Shown here: positions 8,193 to 17,193 of the stretch, piece after piece
Layout: every line of letters starts with the position of its first letter
Position numbering within the stretch: the first letter of the stretch is position 1
From: Archangium sp.
Lineage (GTDB): Bacteria > Myxococcota > Myxococcia > Myxococcales > Myxococcaceae
DNA length: 64,000 bases
Assembly (NCBI GenBank): GCA_030681645.1
Contig: JAUXRX010000007.1
Coordinates: 62,001 to 126,000 of the forward strand
Direction of reading: 5' to 3'
Program-made: the position numbers and the translations under genes
Notes under the pieces: generated by a model
Seen by the model: only the letters and a program-made list of their open reading frames with translations
Told to the model about the DNA's origin: nothing
Databases searched by the model: none

Positions 8193-10201
8193 TCGACGCC
8201 CAGGGACTTGAGGGTGGTGCGCAGCACGGCGGCGTTGAACTCGGACTTCACCAGGTACGCGTCGGCCCCCGCCTCGGCGCCCTCGGCGCGCGAGGTCGGG
8301 TCGCTCTTCGACGTCAGCAACACCACCGGCAGCCGGGCCGTGGCCGGGTTGGCGCGCAGCCGGCGGGTGAGGGTGGGGCCATCGCAGCGGGGCATGCTGA
8401 AGTCGCTCACCACCGCGTCGGGCAGGTCGCGGAGAATGCCGGCGAGGGCCTCTTCACCGTCGGCCGCCACGCGGACGTCGTAGCCGTCGTGTTCCAGCAG
8501 CACCCGCAGCACCTCGCGCGTGGCCAGCGAGTCTTCCGCGAGCAGCAGCCGCAGCTTGCGCTGCGGCGCGACCGCGAGGTCCGGGCGGACGTCGCCCCGG
8601 GTGTCGAGCACCAGGCGCAGCAGCCGGTGGGGATTGAGCACGTGCAGCTGCCGGCCATCGGGCAGCAACGCGACGCCGGTGACGAGCGCGTCGGGCCGCA
8701 CCCACGGAGGGACGGCCTGGGGCGCGACGCGCAGGGTCTCTCCCACCTCGTCGACGGCGAAGGCGACTTCCCGGCCTTCGCCCCGGACGATCACCGCGAA
8801 GCGCTGCCCGGCCCGCGGTGCCCCGTGTTCCCGCACCACGCCGATCGATCGAACGTGAACGATGCGCTCGTCGATGGGGAGGATGGGGCCGCTGGGGCCG
8901 CGCTGGAAGGTGACGCCCCGGGTGAGGCTGAGCGTTCGTTCGACCGCGGTGATGGGAATGCCCAGACAGTGACCGTCGTCGGTGATGGTCAACACCTCGA
9001 GCGCGTACACCTCGAGGGGCACGGTGAAGTGCGTCGAGCTGCCCCGCCCGGCCTCGGTGCGGAGCTGGAAGTCACCGCCCCTGGCGCGCACCAGGCTCAC
9101 CACCGCCGAGAGCCCGATGCCGCGGCCGGAGATCTCGTTCGCTTCCTCGCGGGTGCTGCCCCCTTCCGAGGCGAAGAGAATGAGCACTTCTTCGTCGGAG
9201 AGCCTCGCCACGGCCGCTTCCTCGCGGGTGCCCGCGAGCTGGCGGCGAATCGCGGCGACGTCGAAGCCGCGCCCGTCGTCGCTCACCACCACGGCGAGGC
9301 GCGACTCGGCCAGGGACATCGAGATGCGCAGCGTGCCCCGGGCGGGTTTCCCGGCGGCGACGCGGGTGGCCGACGGCTCGAGGCCATGGTCGAGGCTGTT
9401 GCGGACGAGGTGGCGGATCATGCCGCGCGCGGCCTGCAGGGTGGCGCGGTCTGCGCGCACGCCGCGGTCGTCCAACACCACGTCGACCTCCTTGCCGAGG
9501 CGAACGGCGAGGGCCTGCACCTCGGTCTCGATGCCGGCGAGCGATTCCGCCGCGGGGATCATGCGCAGGCCGAAGAGGTTGGCCTCGACGCGTTCGGCGG
9601 TGACCGCCAGTTCCGAGGCCGCCGCCAGCAGGGTCGAGCCGCTCTCGGCGCAGCGCCCCCTGAGCACCGCCGCCTGCCGCGCGAGCGAGGAGGCGAGCCG
9701 GAGCGCTTCGTCGACCGACTCCGCGGGCACGCTGAGGCGCTCGAGGCCCGATTCCTTCGAAGGGGCGCCCTGCGAAGGGCCGGTGGCCGGCGTGGCCGCG
9801 CCCGGCGCGGGCGTCTCGGGCTCGACCCCGGCGAGCAGGGCGCGGAGCTGCGCCGAGGCCCCCGCCGGGAGCTCGCCCTGCACCCCGAGGCTGGCGGCCG
9901 TGCTGGTGAGCAGGTCGATGGCGCGCAACAGCCGGGCGTGATCCGCCTTGCGTCGCGCGACCGGGGTCTGCCCCACGCGCAGCGCGAGGGCCTCGACCCG
10001 GTGTATCGCCCACACCAGCTCGGGCACGCCCACCGCGGCCGCGGCGCCCTTGAGGCTGTGCGCCGTCGCGCACAGCTCGGTGACGGACGCGGGGTTCTCG
10101 GCCGCTTCGAAGTGAGCGGCGAGGGCGGCCATCGCCGCGAGCCCGTCTTCGGCCTCGGACACGAAGAGGCCGAGCACGCGTCGCCGGGAAGCGGGGTCCA
10201 T
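8183..10201 (-). CDS. cheA: CheA-type histidine kinase with C-terminal receiver (hybrid)
   Basis: A 672-aa chemosensory kinase. Domains in order: Hpt with phosphorylated His48 (AHSLKG); a dimerisation segment (~160-245); HATPase with N-box HLVRNSLDHG (~264-273), DDGRGF (G1, ~308) and GRGIGLS (G2, ~359); a CheW-like domain (~395-535); and a full receiver (~550-672) with acceptor Asp600 (VVSDFSMP) and Lys in YLVKSE. This resembles the FrzE arrangement of Myxococcus, in which the fused receiver can act as an internal phosphate sink. No separate P2 domain is evident. The ATG at 10201 shares one base with the stop of the preceding cheW-like gene (TGATG). Confidence 0.93.
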   Translation of the reverse strand: MDPASRRRVLGLFVSEAEDGLAAMAALAAHFEAAENPASVTELCATAHSLKGAAAAVGVPELVWAIHRVEALALRVGQTPVARRKADHARLLRAIDLLTSTAASLGVQGELPAGASAQLRALLAGVEPETPAPGAATPATGPSQGAPSKESGLERLSVPAESVDEALRLASSLARQAAVLRGRCAESGSTLLAAASELAVTAERVEANLFGLRMIPAAESLAGIETEVQALAVRLGKEVDVVLDDRGVRADRATLQAARGMIRHLVRNSLDHGLEPSATRVAAGKPARGTLRISMSLAESRLAVVVSDDGRGFDVAAIRRQLAGTREEAAVARLSDEEVLILFASEGGSTREEANEISGRGIGLSAVVSLVRARGGDFQLRTEAGRGSSTHFTVPLEVYALEVLTITDDGHCLGIPITAVERTLSLTRGVTFQRGPSGPILPIDERIVHVRSIGVVREHGAPRAGQRFAVIVRGEGREVAFAVDEVGETLRVAPQAVPPWVRPDALVTGVALLPDGRQLHVLNPHRLLRLVLDTRGDVRPDLAVAPQRKLRLLLAEDSLATREVLRVLLEHDGYDVRVAADGEEALAGILRDLPDAVVSDFSMPRCDGPTLTRRLRANPATARLPVVLLTSKSDPTSRAEGAEAGADAYLVKSEFNAAVLRTTLKSLGVECP

Positions 10202-10722
10202 CAACGGCCCTCTCCGAGCGAAGCGACCCACGAGAGCAGCCACTGGCTGGACAGCACCAGCGTTCCGTCGGCGAGCCTGCCCGCGACCGGCCCCTCGGCG
10301 AGCGAGGGCGAGGCGGGGCGGGGCGCGTCGACCAGCTCGAGCGGCCCCTCGACGCACACTGCGCTGGCGCTCTCTTCACTGCGCAACACCAGCGCCGGGG
10401 CCTGCGAGAGGGCGGCGAGTTCCCGTTCGACGCCGCTGGTGCGGTGCACGAGATCGACCGCGACGTGGGGCACGCTGTCGACGAAGGCGAGCCCGCGAAT
10501 GCCGGCGGGTGCGCCCGCGAGGGGCCCGGCCGTGCCCAGGCGGGTGACCACGCACTCGAGCAGCGCCAGTTCCACGGCGTACGGCGCGCCCCCGAGGGTG
10601 AAGCGCACCAGGGCCCAGCGCTCGGCGGTGCCCGACCCGGCGGGGTTCGACAGGTCCCGGGCTCTCGCCTCGAGGCCGGCCACGTCACCGGGGGCCACCC
10701 GCACCACGAGGGAAGCGGTCAC
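10201..10722 (-). CDS. CheW-like protein
   Basis: A 173-aa protein with a single divergent CheW domain after a ~35-residue N-terminal extension (RWALVRFTLGGAPYAVELALLE marks the first beta-strands near residues 35-56). Presumed coupling protein between the MCP and CheA of the same operon. Overlaps cheR by 4 bp (ATGA) upstream and cheA by 1 bp downstream, so the genes are translationally coupled. Confidence 0.82.
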   Translation of the reverse strand: MTASLVVRVAPGDVAGLEARARDLSNPAGSGTAERWALVRFTLGGAPYAVELALLECVVTRLGTAGPLAGAPAGIRGLAFVDSVPHVAVDLVHRTSGVERELAALSQAPALVLRSEESASAVCVEGPLELVDAPRPASPSLAEGPVAGRLADGTLVLSSQWLLSWVASLGEGR

Positions 10723-11918
10723 GGGGCCTCTCCCAACAACAGCCGCACTGCGCTCGCGAGCTGCTCGACGCTGAGCTCGACGGCGCTCGGCAGCGAGGTG
10801 CCGGGCTCGAGCCGGGCCACCTCGAGCGACAGTTCCCGCAACACCCGGCGGCCCTGCGGCGCGTCGATGGACAGGAGCGTCTGGCCGACCAGAAAGCGCG
10901 CCACCAGGTGACCGGGTTCTTCGAAGCAGGCGGCGCGGGCCGCGGTGAGGGCCTCGTCGAAGCGCTGGGCGGCGACCAGCTCGGAAGCCTGGCGCACGTA
11001 CGCTTCCGCGGCCGCGTGGGGGTCATGCGCCGGGATCGCCCTCGCGGGCGCGGGCGCGGGTGCAACGCGGGGCGTGGAACGCAGCGCTGGCGGGAGCGTG
11101 GCGGTGGTGAGGCCGCGCCGCCGCGCGGCCCCCACGTACGGCAGGCGCTCGAGTTCGTCGACCTGGGTGAACAGGTGCGCCTCGACGGGTGAGAGGACGA
11201 TCACGGTGCCGGGGTCGCACCCCTGGGCGAGCCGGCGCAACACGTGAACGGCCGTCTCTTCGCGGAAGTACACGAGCACGTGCTGACAGAGCACCAGGCC
11301 GTGGCCGCCGAGGTCCGACGGGTTCTCCACCAGCTCCAGCAGGTTGCGGCGCTCGAAGAAGGTGAGGGCGCGCACCGAAGGGTCGACGAGGAACCGGGTG
11401 GGGTCCTCAGCATCGGGCGAGAGGTAGCCGTGGGTGCGCTGGAGGGCAGACCGGTGCACTGACCACGCGCGCACCGCGCCGAGGCGCGCGGTGTTGATGC
11501 GGGCTTCCGAGGCGTCGATGCCCCAGACGCGCGCGAACTCGGCCGCGGACGAAGAGAGCACCCCGCGGCGGCGAAGCTCGGAGACGAGGAGCATCGCGAC
11601 GCTGAAGACTTCCTGCCCCGAGGAGCAGCCCAGCGAGAGCGCCCGGAACGTGCGACCGCGCCCCATCGAGGCGTCGAGCCAGGCGGGGAGCTCGGCAGCG
11701 AGCCACTGCCAGAGGAGCTCGTTGCGAAAGAGCGAGCTCTCGTCGATGGGCAGCTCGTCGACCAGGCGAGCGAGGAAGGCGCGGTCTTTCCAGTCGGCCT
11801 CCGCCGCGCCGGCGGCAGCGGTCACGGCGCGCGAGACTTCTTCGTTCGTGACGGCCTCCAGCGCGAGGCCGAACTCCGCTTCGAGCGCTCGACGCGCGAA
11901 AGGCACCCGGGAGTCCAT
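10719..11918 (-). CDS. cheR: CheR-type chemoreceptor methyltransferase with C-terminal helical extension
   Basis: A 399-aa SAM-dependent methyltransferase that methylates receptor glutamates. An N-terminal helical CheR domain (NELLWQWLAAELPAW region) precedes the Rossmann core, where SLGCSSGQEVFSVAML at ~93-108 is the SAM-binding motif I, and GIDASEARINTAR and VLCQHVLVYFREE follow (CheR normally has CRNVLIYF). After a Pro/Ala-rich linker at ~275-300, the last ~100 residues look like TPR-type helices (AAEAYVRQASELVAAQRFDEALTAARAA region), as in the Frz-type CheR proteins of myxobacteria. It lies 6 bp after the MCP gene and overlaps the next gene by 4 bp. Confidence 0.88.
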   Translation of the reverse strand: MDSRVPFARRALEAEFGLALEAVTNEEVSRAVTAAAGAAEADWKDRAFLARLVDELPIDESSLFRNELLWQWLAAELPAWLDASMGRGRTFRALSLGCSSGQEVFSVAMLLVSELRRRGVLSSSAAEFARVWGIDASEARINTARLGAVRAWSVHRSALQRTHGYLSPDAEDPTRFLVDPSVRALTFFERRNLLELVENPSDLGGHGLVLCQHVLVYFREETAVHVLRRLAQGCDPGTVIVLSPVEAHLFTQVDELERLPYVGAARRRGLTTATLPPALRSTPRVAPAPAPARAIPAHDPHAAAEAYVRQASELVAAQRFDEALTAARAACFEEPGHLVARFLVGQTLLSIDAPQGRRVLRELSLEVARLEPGTSLPSAVELSVEQLASAVRLLLGEAP

Positions 11919-11924
11919 CTCGGG

Positions 11925-14075
11925 TCAGGCCTGTGGCTGGGTGGTCTCGGCGAGCGCCTTGACCTGGTAGGACCCCGCGGCGCGCTTGAGCACCACCGCC
12001 AGTTCCTGCGCGCGTTCCGAGAGGGTGCTGACGGCCCGCGCGCCGTCGCGAATCGATTCCGAGGCGGCCTGCATGCTTCGCAGCGCCACCGTGACCTGCG
12101 CGACGCCGGCCTGGTGCTGACGCGCCGAGCCTTCCACCTGGCGCATCAGGCCCGCGGTGTCGTGAATGGTGACGCCGAGCATGTTGATGGCCACCCCCAG
12201 GTTCTTCACCAGCCCCACGCCCTGGGTGACGGTCTTGCCGCCCACGGCCACGGAGCTGTCGACCTGGGCCGTCTTCTGGCGGATCTCCTGGAGGATCTCC
12301 CGAATCTGGGCGGTGGCCTTCCTCGAGTCGCTGGCGAGGGTGCGCATCTCGCGTGCGACGGCCGAGAAGCCGAGGCCCGCGTCGCCGGCGCGCGACGCCT
12401 CGATGCCCGCGTTGATCGCCAGGGTGCTGGACTGGTCGGCCAGGAAGCCCACCGTCTCGATGATGCCGTCGACCTGCTGCACCTTCTGCGCGAGGGCCGA
12501 CGAGGCCGACGAGATGACGCCCAGGGCCTCCGAGATGGCCTGCATGGCCCCGCCCGCGTCGTCTGCCCCGCGCTGCCCGCGCTCGACCACCGCCGCGGCC
12601 GACTCGCCCTTCTCGATCAGCTCGACGCAGCGATCGGCAGAGGCCGTCGAGGTCTGCGACATCTCGGTCATCGTGTTGGCCGTCTCGGTGAGCGCAGAGA
12701 CCTGCTCGGTGGTCGCGGTGGAGAGCTGGGTGGCGGCGCCGCGCAGCGCCACGACGATGTCGTTGACCTGCCTGGCCACGTCCTGGGTGTGGCCGACCAT
12801 CGAGCGGAGGTTCGTGGTCATCTGGTTGATGGCCAGCCCGAGCTCGCCGGTGACCTGCACCTCGCTGCGCAGGTCGCCCTGGGCGATGGTCTTGGCCTGG
12901 GTGACGGTGGCCAGGAGCGCGCCGCTGAGCTGGCCGAAGGCGAGCCCCAGCTCGCCGGGCATCTCAGCCCCGACCGCCGTGTCGCCGCGCGAGAGCACGC
13001 GCATCTGCTCGGACAGCTGCAGCAGGCCCCGCTGCGACGAGCGGAAGGACTGAATGAGCCCCGAGTCGCCCACGAGCTGAACGCTCAGGTTCCCCACCGC
13101 CATGGCCTGCAGCTGGGTGAAGACGTTCTTCATGTCGCCGCTCAGCTCTCCCGCGGCGAAGGCGGCGTCGCCGATCTCGTCGGTGCCCAGCCACGCGGGC
13201 AGGCTGGGCGAGCCCTGCGCGATGGTGCGCAGCGTCTCTTCGATCAGCTGGGCGGCGCGGCGCTCGCGCTGGCCCATCAGCCAACCCGAGGCGAGGAACA
13301 TCACCAGCAGCACCCCACACACGATGAGCAGGGCGACGAGCGCCTGGCCCGCGCCTTCGCCGAGGTCGGCCTGGAGCTTCGAGAGCGCCTCGCCGGAGAT
13401 CAGCGGCTGGAGCTGGCTCGAGATGAGCGCTCGGGTGTCGGCGTACTTCTGGCCGACGATGACCACGGCCGTGGACACCACCCAGAGCAGGAGCACGGTG
13501 AAGGCGTAGGGCAGGTACCAGCTCTGCCGCGGCCACAGCAGGTTGCTGCGGCGCGCGAGGCTGCGCGGCGCGCGTTGGTACTCGGCCACGACGAGCGGAA
13601 GCACGTCTTCCTGGAAGAGGAGCACGGTGGGGATGCCGACCAGCATGGCGAGGAGCACGCCGAAGGGCACCGAGATGAGGACCGCGGTGAAGCTGGTGCC
13701 AAAGGCGAGGGCGCAGCCCAGGGTGAAGAGCATGCCACCGGCCACGTAGGTGGGCAGGAGGCACAACAGCTCCAGCCGGCGTGGAAGCGAGAGGAGCCGT
13801 TCCAGCCGCTCGCCTGGCAGCTCGTTGGGTCCGGTGGCGCTGGCGGTGCGGCAGATGACGCCCGCGAGGAGCCAGGGCTGAATCAGCCCCACCACCACGA
13901 GGATGGGGAGAAAGATCACCGTGAGCGCGCGCTGAAGCTGGTCGCGCTGGAGGTCGAGGAGCAGGCCCAGCGTGTACGGCCCGACCACCGCCGAGCCGAG
14001 GAGGGGGAGGATGAGGCGGCTGAGGAACTTGCGGCGCAGTCGTCTCCACTCGCCGTCAGGTTGACGCTCGTCCAT
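11925..14075 (-). CDS. Methyl-accepting chemotaxis protein with polytopic membrane domain
   Basis: A 716-aa receptor and first gene of the minus che operon. The N-terminal ~300 residues contain about six hydrophobic segments instead of the usual two flanking a periplasmic sensor, so the signal may be sensed within or at the membrane. HAMP-like helices follow (about 300-470). The cytoplasmic signalling coiled coil has its hairpin tip in LADQSSTLAINAGIEASRAG, close to the canonical QTNLLALNAAIEAARAG. There is no CheR-tethering pentapeptide at the C-terminus (ends TTQPQA). The ATG at 14075 is preceded on its strand by AAGAGGA, which favours it over starts further upstream. Ligand unknown. Confidence 0.9.
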   Translation of the reverse strand: MDERQPDGEWRRLRRKFLSRLILPLLGSAVVGPYTLGLLLDLQRDQLQRALTVIFLPILVVVGLIQPWLLAGVICRTASATGPNELPGERLERLLSLPRRLELLCLLPTYVAGGMLFTLGCALAFGTSFTAVLISVPFGVLLAMLVGIPTVLLFQEDVLPLVVAEYQRAPRSLARRSNLLWPRQSWYLPYAFTVLLLWVVSTAVVIVGQKYADTRALISSQLQPLISGEALSKLQADLGEGAGQALVALLIVCGVLLVMFLASGWLMGQRERRAAQLIEETLRTIAQGSPSLPAWLGTDEIGDAAFAAGELSGDMKNVFTQLQAMAVGNLSVQLVGDSGLIQSFRSSQRGLLQLSEQMRVLSRGDTAVGAEMPGELGLAFGQLSGALLATVTQAKTIAQGDLRSEVQVTGELGLAINQMTTNLRSMVGHTQDVARQVNDIVVALRGAATQLSTATTEQVSALTETANTMTEMSQTSTASADRCVELIEKGESAAAVVERGQRGADDAGGAMQAISEALGVISSASSALAQKVQQVDGIIETVGFLADQSSTLAINAGIEASRAGDAGLGFSAVAREMRTLASDSRKATAQIREILQEIRQKTAQVDSSVAVGGKTVTQGVGLVKNLGVAINMLGVTIHDTAGLMRQVEGSARQHQAGVAQVTVALRSMQAASESIRDGARAVSTLSERAQELAVVLKRAAGSYQVKALAETTQPQA

Positions 14076-14238
14076 GGTGTTCCTCTTGGGTGATTTCGCG
14101 AACGAAGGTCGCGGACAGGGCGGAACCGTATGTCTGCAGATTGGGACAATCAAGCCGCGCGGATCTTGGCTGGCTTTGGGGCTCTCGCGCCGCGGTGCGG
14201 CCTGCCCTGGCGGCTGACGCAGCCGAAAGACTGAACGG

Positions 14239-15408
14239 TCACCGCAGCTTCGCGGCGGTCGTGGAGCCCGCGCCGTTCCACTGCTGGCTGGCCGCGTTCG
14301 GCACCGGGACCGAGGTGGTGGTCGAGCCGGTGATGGTGATCTCGAACAGCGTGCCGCCGTTGGAGAAGCCGTAGAGGCTGCCGCCCCAGAACGCGAGCCC
14401 GTAGACGTCGTTGAAGGGCAGGGTGCCGAAGCTGCGAACGAGCGCGCCGGTCGTGGGGTTCACCTCGATCAGGTAGTCGCTCGTGGACGGGCCGCCCGGG
14501 TCTTTCGCGGTGAGGTAGGTGCCGCCGTCGATCACGCTCACGATGTCTCCGCTCGAGACGAAGCCTCCGCCGAGCGTGCCGATCTGCTGCAGCGCGCCCG
14601 TGCTCAGGTTGATGCGTACGTAGCTCGAGCCGGCGTAGCCGACGAGCACCTCGTAGTTCGGGTCGATGGTGCCCTTCGGCACGAAGGAGAGCGAGTTCGG
14701 GTAGCTCTCGGTGGTCGAGGGGTTCACCGCGCTGCACTGCGCGGTCGTCAGGTTGAGCTGGAAGAGCCCGCTCTGGGTGGTGACGAACGCGCGCGAGTAC
14801 TGGTCGAGCGCCAGATCGATCACCTCGCCGTCGCAGTTGCCGAAGCTGGCCACGGGCGTGACGGCCTTGGTGGTCGCGTTCACCTTGTACAGCGTCGAGG
14901 CGGTGTGGCCGTAGACCACCGGCTCGTTGCCCCCGCCGCCTCCCGTGCCGGCATCCGGAGGCGCGAGGCAGAGGTGCGTCACCGGATCGCAGTCGGCTGC
15001 GTTGGGGCAGTCGAGCAGGTTGCGGCACTGGTAGCAGGCGCCGGCAGGCTGCACCGTGGTCACGCAGATCGGCGCGGTCAGCGGACAGTCGCTCGAGCTC
15101 GCGCAGACCACGCAGCGCTGCGCGACGGCGTCGCAGATCGGCGTGGCGCCCGAACAGGCGGCCGGGCACGCGCCCGCATCGGCGCCGCCGCCATCGGTCG
15201 ATCCGCCGCCGCCTCCGACGGTTCCGCTTCCACCGCCAGCCCCGCCGCCGACCCCGCTGTCGCTCGAGGCGGACACGCACTTGCCAGTCGAGGGGGCGCA
15301 CTCCAGCCCCGTTCCGCACTTCGTCGCCTCGCAGGGATCGAGCGGGCCCCCGCACTGGCAGCTCGCTGCGATCACGACGAGGGCGCAGAGGCTCAGGGGC
15401 AGCTTCAT
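14239..15408 (-). CDS. Secreted Cys-rich lipoprotein with beta-propeller-like C-terminus
   Basis: A 389-aa protein with a lipoprotein signal peptide (MKLPLSLCALVVIAASC; lipobox AASC). Residues ~20-150 hold Cys-rich repeats of the CxxxxxC/CPxxxPIC type separated by a Gly/Ser/Asp linker of GGGG runs. Residues ~160-389 contain repeated strands (VNATTKAVTPVASFG, INLSTGALQQIGTLGG, VNPTTGALVRSFG) suggesting a beta-propeller. This modular design is common in myxobacterial surface lipoproteins of unknown role. ATG 15408 is preferred over an upstream GTG at 15414. Monocistronic, 163 bp from the che operon. Confidence 0.85.
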   Translation of the reverse strand: MKLPLSLCALVVIAASCQCGGPLDPCEATKCGTGLECAPSTGKCVSASSDSGVGGGAGGGSGTVGGGGGSTDGGGADAGACPAACSGATPICDAVAQRCVVCASSSDCPLTAPICVTTVQPAGACYQCRNLLDCPNAADCDPVTHLCLAPPDAGTGGGGGNEPVVYGHTASTLYKVNATTKAVTPVASFGNCDGEVIDLALDQYSRAFVTTQSGLFQLNLTTAQCSAVNPSTTESYPNSLSFVPKGTIDPNYEVLVGYAGSSYVRINLSTGALQQIGTLGGGFVSSGDIVSVIDGGTYLTAKDPGGPSTSDYLIEVNPTTGALVRSFGTLPFNDVYGLAFWGGSLYGFSNGGTLFEITITGSTTTSVPVPNAASQQWNGAGSTTAAKLR

Positions 15409-15455
15409 GAACACCCCATACCCTCAGCGCCCGGGCGAGTCGACGCGAGGCCCGT

Positions 15456-17123
15456 TCAGCGCGAAACTTCCGCGAGCACCCACGGCTCGACGACGGTCGA
15501 TCTCGTGCGCGCGTCGAGGAAGGTGCGGGTCGGCAGTGACACGTGGAAGGAGTCCCAGGTGGCGAGCACCTTCACCTCGAGCCCGCGCTCTTCGAGCCAC
15601 GTCTTCCCGCTCGCCGAGGTCAGCACCCGCGCGGGCCCGGTCTCCGTCATCTTGCGGGTGTCGTCGGCGGTCCAGCGCACCACCGGTTGGGCCAGCTGGA
15701 AGTCGAAGGTGAGCGACTCCACTTCGACCAGCGCGGTCTGCATCGGGGGCAGGGTGTTCGCCATTTCCGCGGCCTGCTTGCCCACCTGGTGGCTGAGCAG
15801 GAACGGCAGGTAGGAACGGATGAGCGCCAGGTTCACCGCGACCGCCACCAGGAAGGCGCGGCCGATCGTCGCTTCGAGGGTGAGCCCGCGGAACAGGGCG
15901 AAGCTCGCGAGCGCGACGGCGCCGACTCCTGCCGCGACCGCGAGGTACGCGGGCGGTTCCACGACCAGCAGCAGGCCGATCGCCGCCAGCGGCATGCCGA
16001 CCGTCACGGCGAGGCCCAGGCGCGTGGCCCACGCCTTCGCGCGCGGTGACTCGAGGCGCGTCAGCCAGGACGCGATCGCCAGCGCGAAGAACGGGAAGAC
16101 GATGTTCAGGTAGTGCGGCAGTTGTGAGCGCGACGCCGTGAAGACCAGCATCGTCAGCAGCGCGCCTCCCCAGACGTGGAGCTCGCGGCCACCCCACGGT
16201 GAGGGTTGCTTCTCGAGCGCCTGGCGCACGCGCGCGGCCGCCGCGAAGTAGAGCCACAGCGACCAGGGCAGGAAGGCCCAGAGCACCACGTGGAAGAAAT
16301 AGGTGGGGTCGCCGTAGCCCTTCAGCGGCCCGGTGTTCAGGAAGCGGCCGAACTGGCTGTCCCAGAAGAAGAAGCGGACGCCGGACACCCCGGTGCGGCC
16401 GAACATCACCTTCTCGGGGTGCAGGTCGTATTGGAGGTAGAGGGCCGCCAGCTCGGGGAGCAGGAAGAGCGCGATGAGCACGGCTCCGACGAGCGTTCGC
16501 CACTTGAGCAGGGCGCGCCAGTCGTGGGCGATCAGCGCCCCGCAGATGGGGACCAGGAGGAAGGGGCCCTTCGTGGACATCGCGGCGGCCGTGAAGGCTG
16601 CGCCCGCGATCAGGTGCGCGGCGAGCGTCCTGGTTGCCCTCGCCCCGACCCCTCTCGCACTGAGCAGGTGGAAGACGGCGGCGACCACCAGCCCCACCAG
16701 GTACGGCTCGGCCCGCACGTCTGCGTTCGAGAGCAGGGTGTGTTCCGCCACCAGCAGGAGCAGCACCGCCAGCCTGGCGGCCGTGCGGTCGAAGAGGAGG
16801 ACGCCCAGCCGCCAGGTGTAGTGAAGGGCGAGGAAGAAGAAGCCGAGGGCCGGAAGCCGCCAGGCGATCTCGTTGACGCCGAACAGGCGCATCGACGTCG
16901 AGGCCACCCAGAAGAGGAAGTGCGGCTTGTCGAGCCAGTCCCCCCCGTAGGCGATCAGGTTGATGAGGTCGCCCGACCTCGCCATGTTCTTCGCCACGAT
17001 CGCGTAGAGCGCGGAGTCCGGCTCGGTCAGCGTTCCGAACAGGGTCGTGAAGTGCAGCCCCACGCCCAGGGCGAGCAGCGGCCTCCACCAACGGTTGATC
17101 CAGGCTTCGAGTGCGGGATTCAT
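15456..17123 (-). CDS. ArnT/PMT-like GT-C glycosyltransferase (GT39/GT83 type)
   Basis: A 555-aa polytopic inner-membrane protein with about 11-12 hydrophobic helices. After the first helix it has LTEPDSALYAIVAKNMARSGD, the acidic EPD/Y loop typical of dolichol- or undecaprenyl-phosphate-sugar-dependent GT-C enzymes (ArnT, protein mannosyltransferases), followed by DWLDKPHFLFW. It probably transfers a sugar from a lipid carrier to an envelope lipid or protein on the periplasmic face. A soluble C-terminal domain follows residue ~450. Divergent from addB with 70 bp between. A second GT-C enzyme is encoded at 43694-45490. Confidence 0.85.
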   Translation of the reverse strand: MNPALEAWINRWWRPLLALGVGLHFTTLFGTLTEPDSALYAIVAKNMARSGDLINLIAYGGDWLDKPHFLFWVASTSMRLFGVNEIAWRLPALGFFFLALHYTWRLGVLLFDRTAARLAVLLLLVAEHTLLSNADVRAEPYLVGLVVAAVFHLLSARGVGARATRTLAAHLIAGAAFTAAAMSTKGPFLLVPICGALIAHDWRALLKWRTLVGAVLIALFLLPELAALYLQYDLHPEKVMFGRTGVSGVRFFFWDSQFGRFLNTGPLKGYGDPTYFFHVVLWAFLPWSLWLYFAAAARVRQALEKQPSPWGGRELHVWGGALLTMLVFTASRSQLPHYLNIVFPFFALAIASWLTRLESPRAKAWATRLGLAVTVGMPLAAIGLLLVVEPPAYLAVAAGVGAVALASFALFRGLTLEATIGRAFLVAVAVNLALIRSYLPFLLSHQVGKQAAEMANTLPPMQTALVEVESLTFDFQLAQPVVRWTADDTRKMTETGPARVLTSASGKTWLEERGLEVKVLATWDSFHVSLPTRTFLDARTRSTVVEPWVLAEVSR

Positions 17124-17125
17124 CG

Positions 17126-17140
17126 AGACCCGCCGGGTCT
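17126..17140. promoter_or_regulatory. Short dyad in the divergent GT-C/addB gap
   Basis: AGACCC and GGGTCT are perfect 6-bp arms around a 3-nt centre in the 70-bp region between two divergent genes. A possible operator; no promoter hexamers could be assigned with confidence. Confidence 0.25.
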
Positions 17141-17193
17141 AGCTCGGATGTTGGTCCTCGTCGGCGTTTCTCGTTTCCGGCATTGTCCCCCGC

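Noticed and set aside
8489..10774. 761-codon open frame on the plus strand opposite cheA
   Set aside because: Shadow of cheA and the cheW-like gene; no domain and biased composition.
12114..14093. 659-codon open frame opposite the chemoreceptor gene
   Set aside because: His/Gly/Glu-rich low-complexity shadow; the receptor has convincing signalling motifs.
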